In this document: piece by piece, positions 1-5,903 of the stretch
Layout: each line of letters starts with the position of its first letter
Numbering within the stretch: position 1 is the first letter of the stretch
Assembly: GCA_964614375.1 (NCBI GenBank)
Contig: CAZTLI010000238.1
Location: 1-8,211 of the forward strand
Origin: CAZTLI01 sp964614375
Lineage (GTDB): Bacteria > Chloroflexota > Anaerolineae > Aggregatilineales > Phototrophicaceae
DNA length: 8,211 bases
Direction of reading: 5' to 3'
The notes under the pieces: model-generated
Seen by the model: only the letters and a program-made list of their open reading frames with translations
Told to the model about the DNA's origin: nothing
Database searches by the model: none
Translations under genes and position numbers: made by a program

Positions 1-648
1 TGGAAAGGATTCTATGAGCGCGTGAATGGTGAACTATTGGCGACATGGGGCAATCTGGTCAACCGGATGCTCGGATTTGCCTACAAACGCTTTGATGGCA
101 AAGTGCCCGAATACGACGAACTCACAGACGACGACAAAGCCATCATCGCCCGAGTCGAAGCCGGGTTTGAGACTGTCGGCAATCTGCTGGAAAAGGTCAA
201 GCTGCGCGAAGCCTTACGGACAGCGATGGATTTAGCGCGTGATACCAATGTCTATCTGGATAAACGCGAACCCTGGAAAACCATCAAAGACGACGCAGCC
301 GACGCAGCCCGTTCGGTTTATACGGTGCTGCGGGTCATCGACAATCTGAAGGTGCTGCTGTCGCCATTCCTGCCCTTCAGCGCACAGCGCGTCCACGAGA
401 TGTTAGGCTATGATGGACAGTTGTTCGGTGAATTGAAGATCGCGGACTATGCTGAGTCCGAACGCTCACACAAAGCCCTGATTTACGATGGCAGCGGTGC
501 AATCGGCACATGGTCGAAGTGCGATTTGCAACCCGGTCAAACCCTGCGCGAACCGTCGCCGCTGTATGTCAAACTCGAACCGGAAATCATCGAGGCAGAG
601 CGTGCTTTTCTGGGTGCGCCGCGCGATGAGCATGAGATTATTGTGTAG
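1..648 (+). CDS. metG: Methionyl-tRNA synthetase, C-terminal part (5' end outside window)
   Basis: This is the end of the class I synthetase that charges tRNA-Met with methionine in the cytoplasm. The frame is open from base 1, so the visible 215 residues are only the last part of the protein; the GTG at 22 is internal. The fragment begins with a family-typical stretch (WKGFYERVN, then ATWGNLVNR) joining the catalytic core to the helical anticodon-binding domain. It continues through the helix carrying YLDKREPW, where this family has its conserved Pro-Trp used in anticodon recognition, and the helix LSPFLPFSAQRVHEML. The catalytic motifs (HIGH, KMSKS) lie outside the window. The protein ends soon after the anticodon domain, with no added EMAPII/Trbp111-like tRNA-binding domain. 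A hairpin terminator follows the stop within about 10 bp. Family assignment is secure; the symbol follows from it. Confidence 0.95.
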   Translation, partial: WKGFYERVNGELLATWGNLVNRMLGFAYKRFDGKVPEYDELTDDDKAIIARVEAGFETVGNLLEKVKLREALRTAMDLARDTNVYLDKREPWKTIKDDAADAARSVYTVLRVIDNLKVLLSPFLPFSAQRVHEMLGYDGQLFGELKIADYAESERSHKALIYDGSGAIGTWSKCDLQPGQTLREPSPLYVKLEPEIIEAERAFLGAPRDEHEIIV

Positions 649-655
649 TCGTTTG

Positions 656-687
656 AGGCCGGGATACGGTTATAAGTCCCGGCCTTT
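656..687 (+). terminator. Intrinsic terminator after metG
   Basis: A perfect 9-bp GC-rich stem (AGGCCGGGA at 656-664 pairs with TCCCGGCCT at 677-685) closes a 12-nt loop and is followed by a short T run (685-687). The T tract is short, so termination may be partial. It lies directly after the metG stop and just ahead of the ribosome-binding site of the next gene. Confidence 0.65.
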
Positions 688-707
688 CATATTGAGAGGA
701 AACATAG

Positions 708-1277
708 ATGGTTGAACGGTTAATGCCCGTCGAACAGACGGCTGATATTCCGGCCCAGTATCGTGAGACACCGATTGGCTTCCTGCTCGAATACCACAAT
801 CTGGGGCGCGAATTCGAGACCTATACCAATGCCGCGCTCTTGGTTGGGATGTGTATGGATCATCGCAAACACCTGACCATTCCCGATAACTTCGCCTATA
901 TCATCCGGGCGGGTGGCGCGAACCTGCGGTACAGCGAATTCAAAGTATCCTATGCCATCGCCGTCGGTGGCGTGCGGGCGATTGCCCTCATCGGGCATAA
1001 TTACTGCGGCATGGTCAATCTCATCGCACGCCAGGGACAGTTCATTGATGGGCTGGTCAACAACGGTGGCTGGGAACGCGAATGGGCGGTGGAGCATTTC
1101 CGGCATTTTGCCCCCATGTTTGAGATTGGCAACGAAATCGACTTCACGCTCAGCGAGGCCAAACGACTGCGACTGCGTTATCCGGGGATTCTGGTTGCGC
1201 CGATGCTCTACAAAATCGAAGACAACCGCCTCTATATGATACGGGAGTATTCAGGAACACCGTCCACATCTGCTTGA
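708..1277 (+). CDS. Beta-class carbonic anhydrase-like protein
   Basis: Predicted 189-residue cytosolic zinc enzyme of the beta-carbonic anhydrase fold, which interconverts CO2 and bicarbonate. The hallmark residues are visible: C49-x-D51-x-R53 in GMCMDHRK, then the RAGGAN loop (residues 67-72), then H97-x-x-C100 in LIGHNYCGM. Cys49, His97 and Cys100 are the expected zinc ligands, and Asp51-Arg53 the expected catalytic dyad. The length is at the short end for the family and the C-terminus (VAPMLYKIEDNRLYMIRE) is intact. No signal peptide or membrane segment is seen. The ATG at 708 is chosen because AGAGGA (695-700) lies 7 nt upstream; the next ATG (723) has no such site. It is separated from metG by a terminator, but no clear promoter is visible in the 59-bp gap, so read-through from metG is possible. 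The sequence is a divergent branch of the family, so the actual substrate is not certain. Confidence 0.85.
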   Translation: MVERLMPVEQTADIPAQYRETPIGFLLEYHNLGREFETYTNAALLVGMCMDHRKHLTIPDNFAYIIRAGGANLRYSEFKVSYAIAVGGVRAIALIGHNYCGMVNLIARQGQFIDGLVNNGGWEREWAVEHFRHFAPMFEIGNEIDFTLSEAKRLRLRYPGILVAPMLYKIEDNRLYMIREYSGTPSTSA

Positions 1278-1303
1278 CATCGACAGTCAAAAAAGCCTAT
1301 CAT
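1274..1303 (+). promoter_or_regulatory. Candidate sigma70-type promoter upstream of cmk
   Basis: A perfect -35 hexamer TTGACA (1274-1279) is followed after 18 bp by TATCAT (1298-1303), one mismatch from the -10 consensus. The -35 overlaps the stop codon of the carbonic anhydrase gene. Transcription from it would begin near 1310 and meet the terminator at 1393-1417 before reaching cmk. The match could be chance, but it is the only good promoter candidate between the two genes. Confidence 0.5.
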
Positions 1304-1392
1304 CAGTATCGGCAAACGTGAGGACTGTTAATGACCAAACGCCATTTTACACACACGCCACCCTGTAGATCACAAACCGCTATTTTGAATTC

Positions 1393-1417
1393 AAAGAGCC
1401 GCATATGGCTCTTTTTT
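1393..1417 (+). terminator. Strong intrinsic terminator or attenuator ahead of cmk
   Basis: An 8-bp perfect stem (AAAGAGCC at 1393-1400 with GGCTCTTT at 1407-1414) closes a 6-nt loop and runs into six consecutive T residues (1412-1417). This is a textbook Rho-independent terminator on the + strand. It is 116 bp after the carbonic anhydrase stop and only 28 bp before the cmk start. It may end the upstream transcript, or act as an attenuator in the cmk leader; I found no obvious alternative (antiterminator) pairing upstream. Confidence 0.8.
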
Positions 1418-1445
1418 ATATCCCGGCATCAGGAAGGACGCGACC

Positions 1446-2126
1446 ATGCGCTATGCTCACACCATCGCTATCGATGGCCCCGCAGGAAGCGGCAAAAGCA
1501 CCGTCGGCAAACAATTGGCAGCACGCCTGGGCTATGTCTTTATTGACACGGGCATCATCTACCGCGCGATTACACATCAAGCACTCGCCGCCGCCGTGGA
1601 TATAGTCGATGAAACCGCGTTGGCGACGATTGTCAATGAATTAAACCTGTCGATTGACCGGGATGGGGCACAAACGCGCTTGCATATCACTGGCGCGCCT
1701 GTATCGGGCGAATTGCACACCGAAACAGTGACGCGCGCTGTACCCACTGTGGCCGCACATGGGCTGGTGCGTGCGGCGGTGCGCCGGATTCAGCATGACA
1801 TCGCCCGTCATGGGCACATCATTCTGGCAGGCCGCGATATTGGCACGGTGGTGCTGCCGGGTGCGGAACTCAAAGTCTATCTACAGGCCAGCATCGAAGC
1901 GCGCGCGATACGGCGACATGCCGCCCTGTTGACGCACAATCCCGATGTGCAATTAACCGATGTGCTGGATTTCATGCGCGAACGCGATAGACAAGACACC
2001 ACCCGCCACGAATCGCCGCTGCGAGTCGCGGAGGGCGCAGTCGTCATCGAGACCGATAATATGAGCGTGGAGGCCGTCGTAGACTGCCTGATGGCACATG
2101 CGACTATCAGCGCACCGTCAGATTGA
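1446..2126 (+). CDS. cmk: Cytidylate kinase (CMP/dCMP kinase)
   Basis: Cytosolic NMP kinase of 226 residues that transfers phosphate from ATP to CMP or dCMP in pyrimidine nucleotide synthesis and recycling. The P-loop is GPAGSGKST (residues 11-19). The family signature DTGIIYRAIT follows at about 34-43 (usually DTGAMYRA), then AGRDIGTVVLPGAELKVYL in the nucleotide-binding core, and the lid/CMP-binding segment RDRQDTTRHESPLRVAEGAVVIETD. Length matches the bacterial family (about 220-230). The ATG at 1446 is chosen because AGGAAGGA (1431-1438) lies 7 nt upstream and the P-loop sits at the expected distance. An intrinsic terminator sits in the leader just upstream. The last 20 bp overlap the 3' end of the convergent minus-strand gene, with no terminator visible between them. 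Confidence 0.96.
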   Translation: MRYAHTIAIDGPAGSGKSTVGKQLAARLGYVFIDTGIIYRAITHQALAAAVDIVDETALATIVNELNLSIDRDGAQTRLHITGAPVSGELHTETVTRAVPTVAAHGLVRAAVRRIQHDIARHGHIILAGRDIGTVVLPGAELKVYLQASIEARAIRRHAALLTHNPDVQLTDVLDFMRERDRQDTTRHESPLRVAEGAVVIETDNMSVEAVVDCLMAHATISAPSD

Positions 2127-3111
2127 ACGCCCCTGTCGGCCCAAACCCATCAAAACTTTCGGCAATCACAAGATAGACACCAGTTTGGGGTAGTGTGAGT
2201 TCAATACGCGAGTTTAAACCACTGCCACCATCATCATTAATGGCAATCCGTTGACCAGAACTGTCGAACAATTGCAAGTAGGGATCAAGGTCGCTAAAAT
2301 CTTGCCGTTCTAGATCAATCCGCACACGCTGACCTTCTTCCCCATAAAAGCTGTAGCCTTGATAGAGCGTTGGGTCATTCACTTGTCCACCGCGTGTCTG
2401 CCCCATACCGATACAACCGCGCATTTCCAAACGTGCGCCGTCATTGAACTGTACGTAATCCCGCACGGTTGCAACCAGCGTATCGGAGGCTTCGCACGGG
2501 CCTGTCGGAACAGTGTTTTGATTAACGATATTCATTGTAACGAGAAAGGCAATCGCCCCCAGCAACACGACCACGACAATGCCGCCAACCAGCATGATGG
2601 CGTTGTTATTCGACGAAGAACTGCCCGCACGCTTAGGTTTCCTCAGCAGGTCAATTTCTTGATCGTAGACATTGGCGAAGGGATCACTCTCAAAATTTTG
2701 CTGACCACGCTGGCGGCGTCCGCCGCTGACGGCTGCGGGCGCAAAGGGATCATCATCAGCGAAAGGGTCGTCGTCCCGTGCATACGCGGATGACGGCGCG
2801 ACAAACGGATCATCGCTTTCACCATCGACTGCAAAGGGGTCATCATCATAATCAAAGTCATCTGCTGGCGGCGGCTTCATCTGTGCCAGCATTTCTTTTG
2901 CAGCCGTGTGGTCAGGTTTAAGACGTAAAACCGCTTCGAGCGCCTTCTCCTTCTTGTCTTTATCTTCCAGCGCGTTCGCCATTAACCACCAGGCGTTGAC
3001 GTTGTTTTTGTCTTGCTTGAGCAGCGGCACGAGCAGCTTGACCGCATCCTGCTTCTGTCCGGCTTTGATGAGTTGAAAAGCCTGCTGCATCTGCTGTTTT
3101 TGGCTTGCCAT
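2107..3111 (-). CDS. Single-pass membrane protein: TPR, acidic DPF repeats, PPC-like domain
   Basis: A 334-residue protein of unknown role with a clear modular layout. Residues about 7-75 form one or two TPR-like helical repeats (AFQLIKAGQKQDAVKLLVPLL; NAWWLMANALEDKDKKEKALE), a protein-binding module. Residues 80-150 are an acidic, disordered linker with five DPF motifs (91, 101, 115, 121, 143). A basic patch RKPKR (157-161) and a Ser/Asn run precede one hydrophobic segment (about 171-195), so by the positive-inside rule the TPR part is cytoplasmic and the C-terminus outside. The outer part has two cysteines (206, 233), possibly a disulfide, and a beta-rich domain (about 240-334: YSFYGEEGQRVRIDLE, DPYLQLFDSSG, TGVYLVIAESF) resembling bacterial pre-peptidase C-terminal (PPC) domains. 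The ATG at 3109-3111 is preceded by a weak G-rich site. No peptidase domain is present. Domain calls are by eye; the function is unknown. Confidence 0.85.
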   Translation of the reverse strand: MASQKQQMQQAFQLIKAGQKQDAVKLLVPLLKQDKNNVNAWWLMANALEDKDKKEKALEAVLRLKPDHTAAKEMLAQMKPPPADDFDYDDDPFAVDGESDDPFVAPSSAYARDDDPFADDDPFAPAAVSGGRRQRGQQNFESDPFANVYDQEIDLLRKPKRAGSSSSNNNAIMLVGGIVVVVLLGAIAFLVTMNIVNQNTVPTGPCEASDTLVATVRDYVQFNDGARLEMRGCIGMGQTRGGQVNDPTLYQGYSFYGEEGQRVRIDLERQDFSDLDPYLQLFDSSGQRIAINDDGGSGLNSRIELTLPQTGVYLVIAESFDGFGPTGAFNLTVR

Positions 3112-3213
3112 CGTTCCCCCGCAAATGATTACTCATTATTGCACCTGATATTATTCTTCTTTATCTTACAATCATTTTGCAATTTTGGAGAATTAAATTG
3201 CAGTTAAGCCAAC

Positions 3214-3247
3214 TAAAACAAACGTCCAGCAGACAAGATGCTGGACG
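3214..3247 (-). terminator. Intrinsic terminator of the 3283-3945 gene
   Basis: Read on the minus strand, a perfect 9-bp stem (CGTCCAGCA paired with TGCTGGACG, positions 3247-3239 and 3231-3223) closes a 7-nt loop and is followed by the T-rich tract TTTGTTTTA. It lies about 35 bp after the stop of the upstream minus-strand gene, so the two minus-strand genes are probably separate transcripts. There is no T tract in the + direction. Confidence 0.8.
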
Positions 3248-3282
3248 ACCTGGTGATCTTCGTTGGGTGCTTGCTATGCAGG

Positions 3283-3945
3283 TTAGCGTTTGAGCTTCTT
3301 CTCAACAAATGTCAGGAAGGGATAGGCCAAATCACTGGCTTTGACCATGTTTGCCGCCAGAAATTTGTGATTGGCAGTTTCAAAATCGGTATGCAGGCGT
3401 TGGATTTCTTTCACCTGTGCTGGCGCGGGTTGTTTTGTGAAAACCGTGACCACCGTCGTATATTTCAACGCTGTAAACACCATCCACGACCCGGACGGCG
3501 CCTGCCGGATGTCGGGTTCTATCGTCTTGCCCGCTTCGACCTTTTCGACAATGCTGTTGAGGATGGGTGAAATGACTTCTGGCGCAATACTAAAATCGCC
3601 GAGCATTTCTATCATCATACTGCTGCGCTGATGGTGGATAGCCATGCCAACTGCCATACCGGTCGTCGCCTGTCGCAGCGCCACTGTCGCCACGCCATAA
3701 TCGGCAGAATCAAGCACAGTTTCGTCTTTCATCACCAGCGCCTTCTCCGCAATCAAGAGTTGATCACTGTAGCGCGCATAGATGACATTGAATTGTTCGC
3801 GGCTGATGTCGCCTTCGCTGAATTCATCCAACAAGTTCTGAATTTTGACCTGCACCTCATCGCGATAGCGTTCGGCGGGTGATTTTTTGGAGTTCATCAT
3901 TTTTGTGTCCAATCGCCATTCCCCTTTACCATTTACTCGCATCAT
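3283..3945 (-). CDS. Hypothetical cytosolic protein, about 204-220 residues
   Basis: I do not recognise this family with confidence. The predicted protein is soluble, with no signal peptide or membrane segment. The N-terminal third (to about residue 75) is charged and helical (SPAERYRDEVQVKIQNLLDE, DISREQFNVIYARYSDQL). The rest alternates strands and helices, with a distinctive stretch SGSWMVFTALKYTTVVTVF followed by PAPAQVKEIQRLHTDFETAN and a basic C-terminus (VEKKLKR). The strand-helix pattern is faintly like roadblock/longin-type small domains, but that is only a guess. The start is uncertain: ATG at 3943-3945 gives 220 residues, while tandem ATGs at 3898-3900 and 3895-3897 give 205 or 204 residues. 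I lean towards the shorter form because the first 15 residues look unlike a structured N-terminus; neither start has a strong Shine-Dalgarno. It has its own terminator and a candidate promoter at 4015-4044, and is divergent from tetR. Confidence 0.75.
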   Translation of the reverse strand: MMRVNGKGEWRLDTKMMNSKKSPAERYRDEVQVKIQNLLDEFSEGDISREQFNVIYARYSDQLLIAEKALVMKDETVLDSADYGVATVALRQATTGMAVGMAIHHQRSSMMIEMLGDFSIAPEVISPILNSIVEKVEAGKTIEPDIRQAPSGSWMVFTALKYTTVVTVFTKQPAPAQVKEIQRLHTDFETANHKFLAANMVKASDLAYPFLTFVEKKLKR

Positions 3946-4014
3946 ATCATGCCTACAGGGTCACAGCCATTAAGGTTTATTAACGTTTGTACAAATACGA
4001 AGATACCGTTGTGC

Positions 4015-4044
4015 AGCATACCACAGACCATCAAATTGTGGCAA
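4015..4044 (-). promoter_or_regulatory. Candidate extended -10 promoter for the 3283-3945 gene
   Basis: On the minus strand, TTGCCA (4044-4039, one mismatch from the -35 consensus) is followed after 18 bp by TATGCT (4020-4015), which carries an upstream TG to form an extended -10 (TGGTATGCT). The start site would be near 4008, giving a leader of about 60 nt or more. Its -35 lies within 25 bp of the palindromic operator of the divergent promoter, so a repressor bound there might also affect it. The assignment is by consensus only. Confidence 0.4.
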
Positions 4045-4053
4045 ATTGGGGTG

Positions 4054-4081
4054 TTGACAAGTTTTTTGAACAGTGTATAAT
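4054..4081 (+). promoter_or_regulatory. Consensus sigma70-type promoter of tetR
   Basis: Both hexamers match the consensus perfectly: TTGACA at 4054-4059 and TATAAT at 4076-4081, separated by 16 bp. The start site would be near 4088-4090, leaving about a 30-nt leader before the tetR ATG at 4121. The -10 box lies at the centre of a 29-bp inverted repeat. This is the strongest promoter in the window and would be very active if not repressed. Confidence 0.85.
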
Positions 4082-4094
4082 AAACAGTGTTCAA
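4066..4094. promoter_or_regulatory. Probable TetR operator: 29-bp inverted repeat over the -10 box
   Basis: The outer arms TTGAACA (4066-4072) and TGTTCAA (4088-4094) are perfect inverted repeats. The whole can be read as two abutting 15-bp imperfect palindromes of the form TTGAACA-n-TGTTCAA, sharing base 4080: TTGAACAGTGTATAA (centre 4073) and ATAAACAGTGTTCAA (centre 4087). Each keeps its outer half and is degraded in its inner half, where the TATAAT box lies. Such palindromes next to a tetR gene are the usual autoregulatory operators of this family; binding here would block RNA polymerase. That it is bound by the adjacent TetR is inference. Confidence 0.7.
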
Positions 4095-4120
4095 TTAATT
4101 AAACGCTGTAAGGTTATTCA

Positions 4121-4828
4121 ATGGCACGCAGGCGACGGGAAGACATCCGTGAAGAAACGATAGACGACATCAAACGTGCCGCGCGGGCGATGATGGCGGA
4201 ACAGGGTACGGCTGGTCTATCTATCCGCGCCATTGCCCGCAAGGTCGATGTAACCCCATCGGCCTTGTACTACTACTTCGAGAATCTCGACGCGCTGATT
4301 ACAGCTTTGATTGTCGATAATTTCAATGCGTTTGCCGAGGCGCTGGAACAGGCACGCGACACAACAGAAGGCCGCACCCTGGACAAACTCGCAGCCGTCA
4401 TGTGGGCCTATCGGCAGTGGGCGCGGGACAATCCAGTGGATTTCCAGTTGATTTACGGCAATCCCATTCCCGGTTATCATGCCCCGCGCGAACGCACCGT
4501 TCCGGCGTCGGCACGCGGACTGGCGGTTTTCGTCCAACTGCTGGAAGAGGCGTTGCAAACGGGTGAATGCAAGCCGCCCAAACCCTACAACACTGTGCCG
4601 TCCGAATTTGAGCCTCATCTCCAGCAAATTATCGCAGATGGCGAATACCCTATCTCTACGTTGTCACTGTATTTATCGAATCTGGCGTGGGGGCCAATGC
4701 ACGGGATTGTCATGCTGGAATTGTTCGGGCACATCGGGCCAGTAATTGGCGATGTAGACGCCTTGTTTCGTGTGCAGATACAGCAGTTGACACGTATGCT
4801 GGGATTTGGTCGGGATGTTCCGACCTGA
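4121..4828 (+). CDS. TetR/AcrR-family transcriptional regulator, WHG-type C-terminal domain
   Basis: A 235-residue DNA-binding repressor. Residues about 8-55 form the TetR helix-turn-helix domain: helix 1 (IDDIKRAARAMMAEQG), then LSIRAIARKVDVTPSALYYYFENLDAL, in which ALYYYF is the classical recognition-helix end. The C-terminal ligand-binding domain (about 85-230) contains RQWARDNPVDFQLIYGNPIPGY and the motif W190-G-P-M-H194-G195 followed by VMLELFG, which matches the WHG-type TetR C-terminal domain. No ligand can be predicted. It has a perfect-consensus promoter whose -10 box is covered by an inverted repeat, so autorepression is likely. The start at 4121 fits the family N-terminus; the Shine-Dalgarno is weak (AAGG at 4110-4113). 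It precedes the hydrolase and SDR genes in the same direction and is their probable regulator. The coding end contains a 6-bp hairpin (4808-4825) without a T tract. Confidence 0.93.
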   Translation: MARRRREDIREETIDDIKRAARAMMAEQGTAGLSIRAIARKVDVTPSALYYYFENLDALITALIVDNFNAFAEALEQARDTTEGRTLDKLAAVMWAYRQWARDNPVDFQLIYGNPIPGYHAPRERTVPASARGLAVFVQLLEEALQTGECKPPKPYNTVPSEFEPHLQQIIADGEYPISTLSLYLSNLAWGPMHGIVMLELFGHIGPVIGDVDALFRVQIQQLTRMLGFGRDVPT

Positions 4829-4938
4829 ACGCCCCGACATAACTCACCAACCATAACACGTTCAACAAACCTATCATACAGACCAACCGACCTCTAAATG
4901 CGTATGGCAGATTTTACCTGCCGGAGAAACAGTAAAAC

Positions 4939-4944
4939 AGGAGG
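4939..4944 (+). promoter_or_regulatory. Perfect Shine-Dalgarno of the MBL-fold hydrolase gene
   Basis: AGGAGG lies 8 nt before the ATG at 4953, the strongest ribosome-binding site in the window, and fixes that start. The rest of the 124-bp gap after tetR (4829-4952) holds a small GGCAG/CTGCC hairpin (4906-4922) without a T tract and no convincing promoter. Confidence 0.8.
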
Positions 4945-4952
4945 CAGTAAAC

Positions 4953-5801
4953 ATGAAAATTCACCCCATTCAAACCGGAACCGTCGCCATCAAACAACGC
5001 CAGCGCGCTGGCGCAGGCAGCGGCATGATGCGCCTGATTAACACCCTGTGCGACAGGGAGTGGACCGATAATCTACCAATTTACGCATGGGTCATCGAAC
5101 ATCCCGAAGGCTTGATTGTCGTTGATACGGGCGATACGACACAAACCAGTGAACCGGGTTATTTCCCGCGCTGGCATCCTTATTACCGCTTCGGGGTACG
5201 GATGGCGGTGCAGCCCGAAGCGGAAATTGGCGCACAAATGCGTAAAATTGGGCTATCGCCAAACGATGTGCGATGGGTCGTGCTGACGCACCTCCATACA
5301 GACCATGCTGGTGGGTTACATCACTTCCCAAAATCAGACATTCTCGTTTCTCGACGAGAACACGCTGCGGCGGCAGGATTGGCGGGAAGGTTGAATGGCT
5401 ATTTGCCTCATCGCTGGCCTGAATGGTACACACCTGTGCTGGTGGATTTTGAGCATACACCATTCGCAGCATTCCCACAGAGCCATACACTCACGCAAGC
5501 CGGTGATGTCCATCTCGTGCCGACACCGGGACACAGTGACGGGCATCTATCGGTCATTTTGCAATCGGACAATGGGCTGTCGTATTTCTTCGCGGGCGAT
5601 GTGTCCTATACACAACAGTTCATGCTCACACAGACAGTCGATGGCGTCACAGCCGATATAGCCACAGCGCAAAACACCCTGGCGCGCACGCTGGCGTATG
5701 TACGATCGACGCCAACGATTTATCTTCCGAGCCATGATCCTGACTCAGCCAATCGCCTGCTAAACCGTGCCCCTGTGCAAATGTTAGCGCAGGCTGTCTA
5801 A
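4953..5801 (+). CDS. Metallo-beta-lactamase-fold hydrolase, lactonase-like
   Basis: A 282-residue metallohydrolase of the MBL superfamily, in the style of the N-acyl-homoserine-lactonase-like group. All metal ligands are present: H113-x-H115-x-D117-H118 in LTHLHTDHAGG, H194 in PTPGHSDGH, D216 in FFAGDVSY and H261 in LPSHDPDS. This predicts an intact dinuclear zinc (or iron/zinc) site. Strand IVVDTGD (55-61) and the family-typical WVIEHPEGLIVVDTG also fit. No signal peptide is seen, so it is likely cytosolic. Substrate cannot be told: MBL-fold members cleave lactones, thioesters, esters and other bonds, and lactonase is only the closest label. The start at 4953 is supported by AGGAGG 8 nt upstream. 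It lies 124 bp after tetR and 102 bp before the SDR gene, same strand, with no clear promoter of its own, so it is probably in the TetR-controlled unit. Confidence 0.9.
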   Translation: MKIHPIQTGTVAIKQRQRAGAGSGMMRLINTLCDREWTDNLPIYAWVIEHPEGLIVVDTGDTTQTSEPGYFPRWHPYYRFGVRMAVQPEAEIGAQMRKIGLSPNDVRWVVLTHLHTDHAGGLHHFPKSDILVSRREHAAAAGLAGRLNGYLPHRWPEWYTPVLVDFEHTPFAAFPQSHTLTQAGDVHLVPTPGHSDGHLSVILQSDNGLSYFFAGDVSYTQQFMLTQTVDGVTADIATAQNTLARTLAYVRSTPTIYLPSHDPDSANRLLNRAPVQMLAQAV

Positions 5802-5903
5802 GACCAAATCCGTCATTTCCAATCGCATAACAGTATTTAATCAACCCATTTTCGGTGCGATCTATTCAACGCGCCTATCAAATACAACAGGAGAACACAC
5901 CTC

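Noticed and set aside
720..1106. 128-codon minus-strand open frame
   Set aside because: It lies wholly antisense to the carbonic anhydrase gene, has no ribosome-binding site of note and no recognisable motif; a shadow of the real gene.
1331..1546. 71-codon frame starting in the cmk leader
   Set aside because: It reads straight through the terminator hairpin and into cmk in another frame, so it is neither a leader peptide nor a likely gene. A 16-codon GTG frame (1318-1368) was also considered but has no ribosome-binding site.
2359..2793. 144-codon + strand open frame
   Set aside because: Antisense to the TPR/PPC gene, rich in Ile/His and without domain-like patterns; explained by the acidic low-complexity coding of the opposite strand.
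3986..3995. 10-bp palindrome TTTGTACAAA in the leader of the 3283-3945 gene
   Set aside because: Possible operator, but perfect 10-bp palindromes are expected several times by chance in a window this size and there is no second copy.
4808..4825. GGTCGG/CCGACC hairpin at the end of tetR
   Set aside because: A perfect 6-bp stem but inside the coding end and not followed by a T run, so not supported as an intrinsic terminator.
4856..4865. Possible second TetR half-site (CACGTTCAA) before the hydrolase gene
   Set aside because: Only a six-base half match to TGTTCAA with no inverted partner at the correct spacing.
5348..5360. TTCTCG-A-CGAGAA palindrome inside the MBL hydrolase gene
   Set aside because: Internal to a well-supported coding region with no promoter or second copy; most likely codon coincidence.
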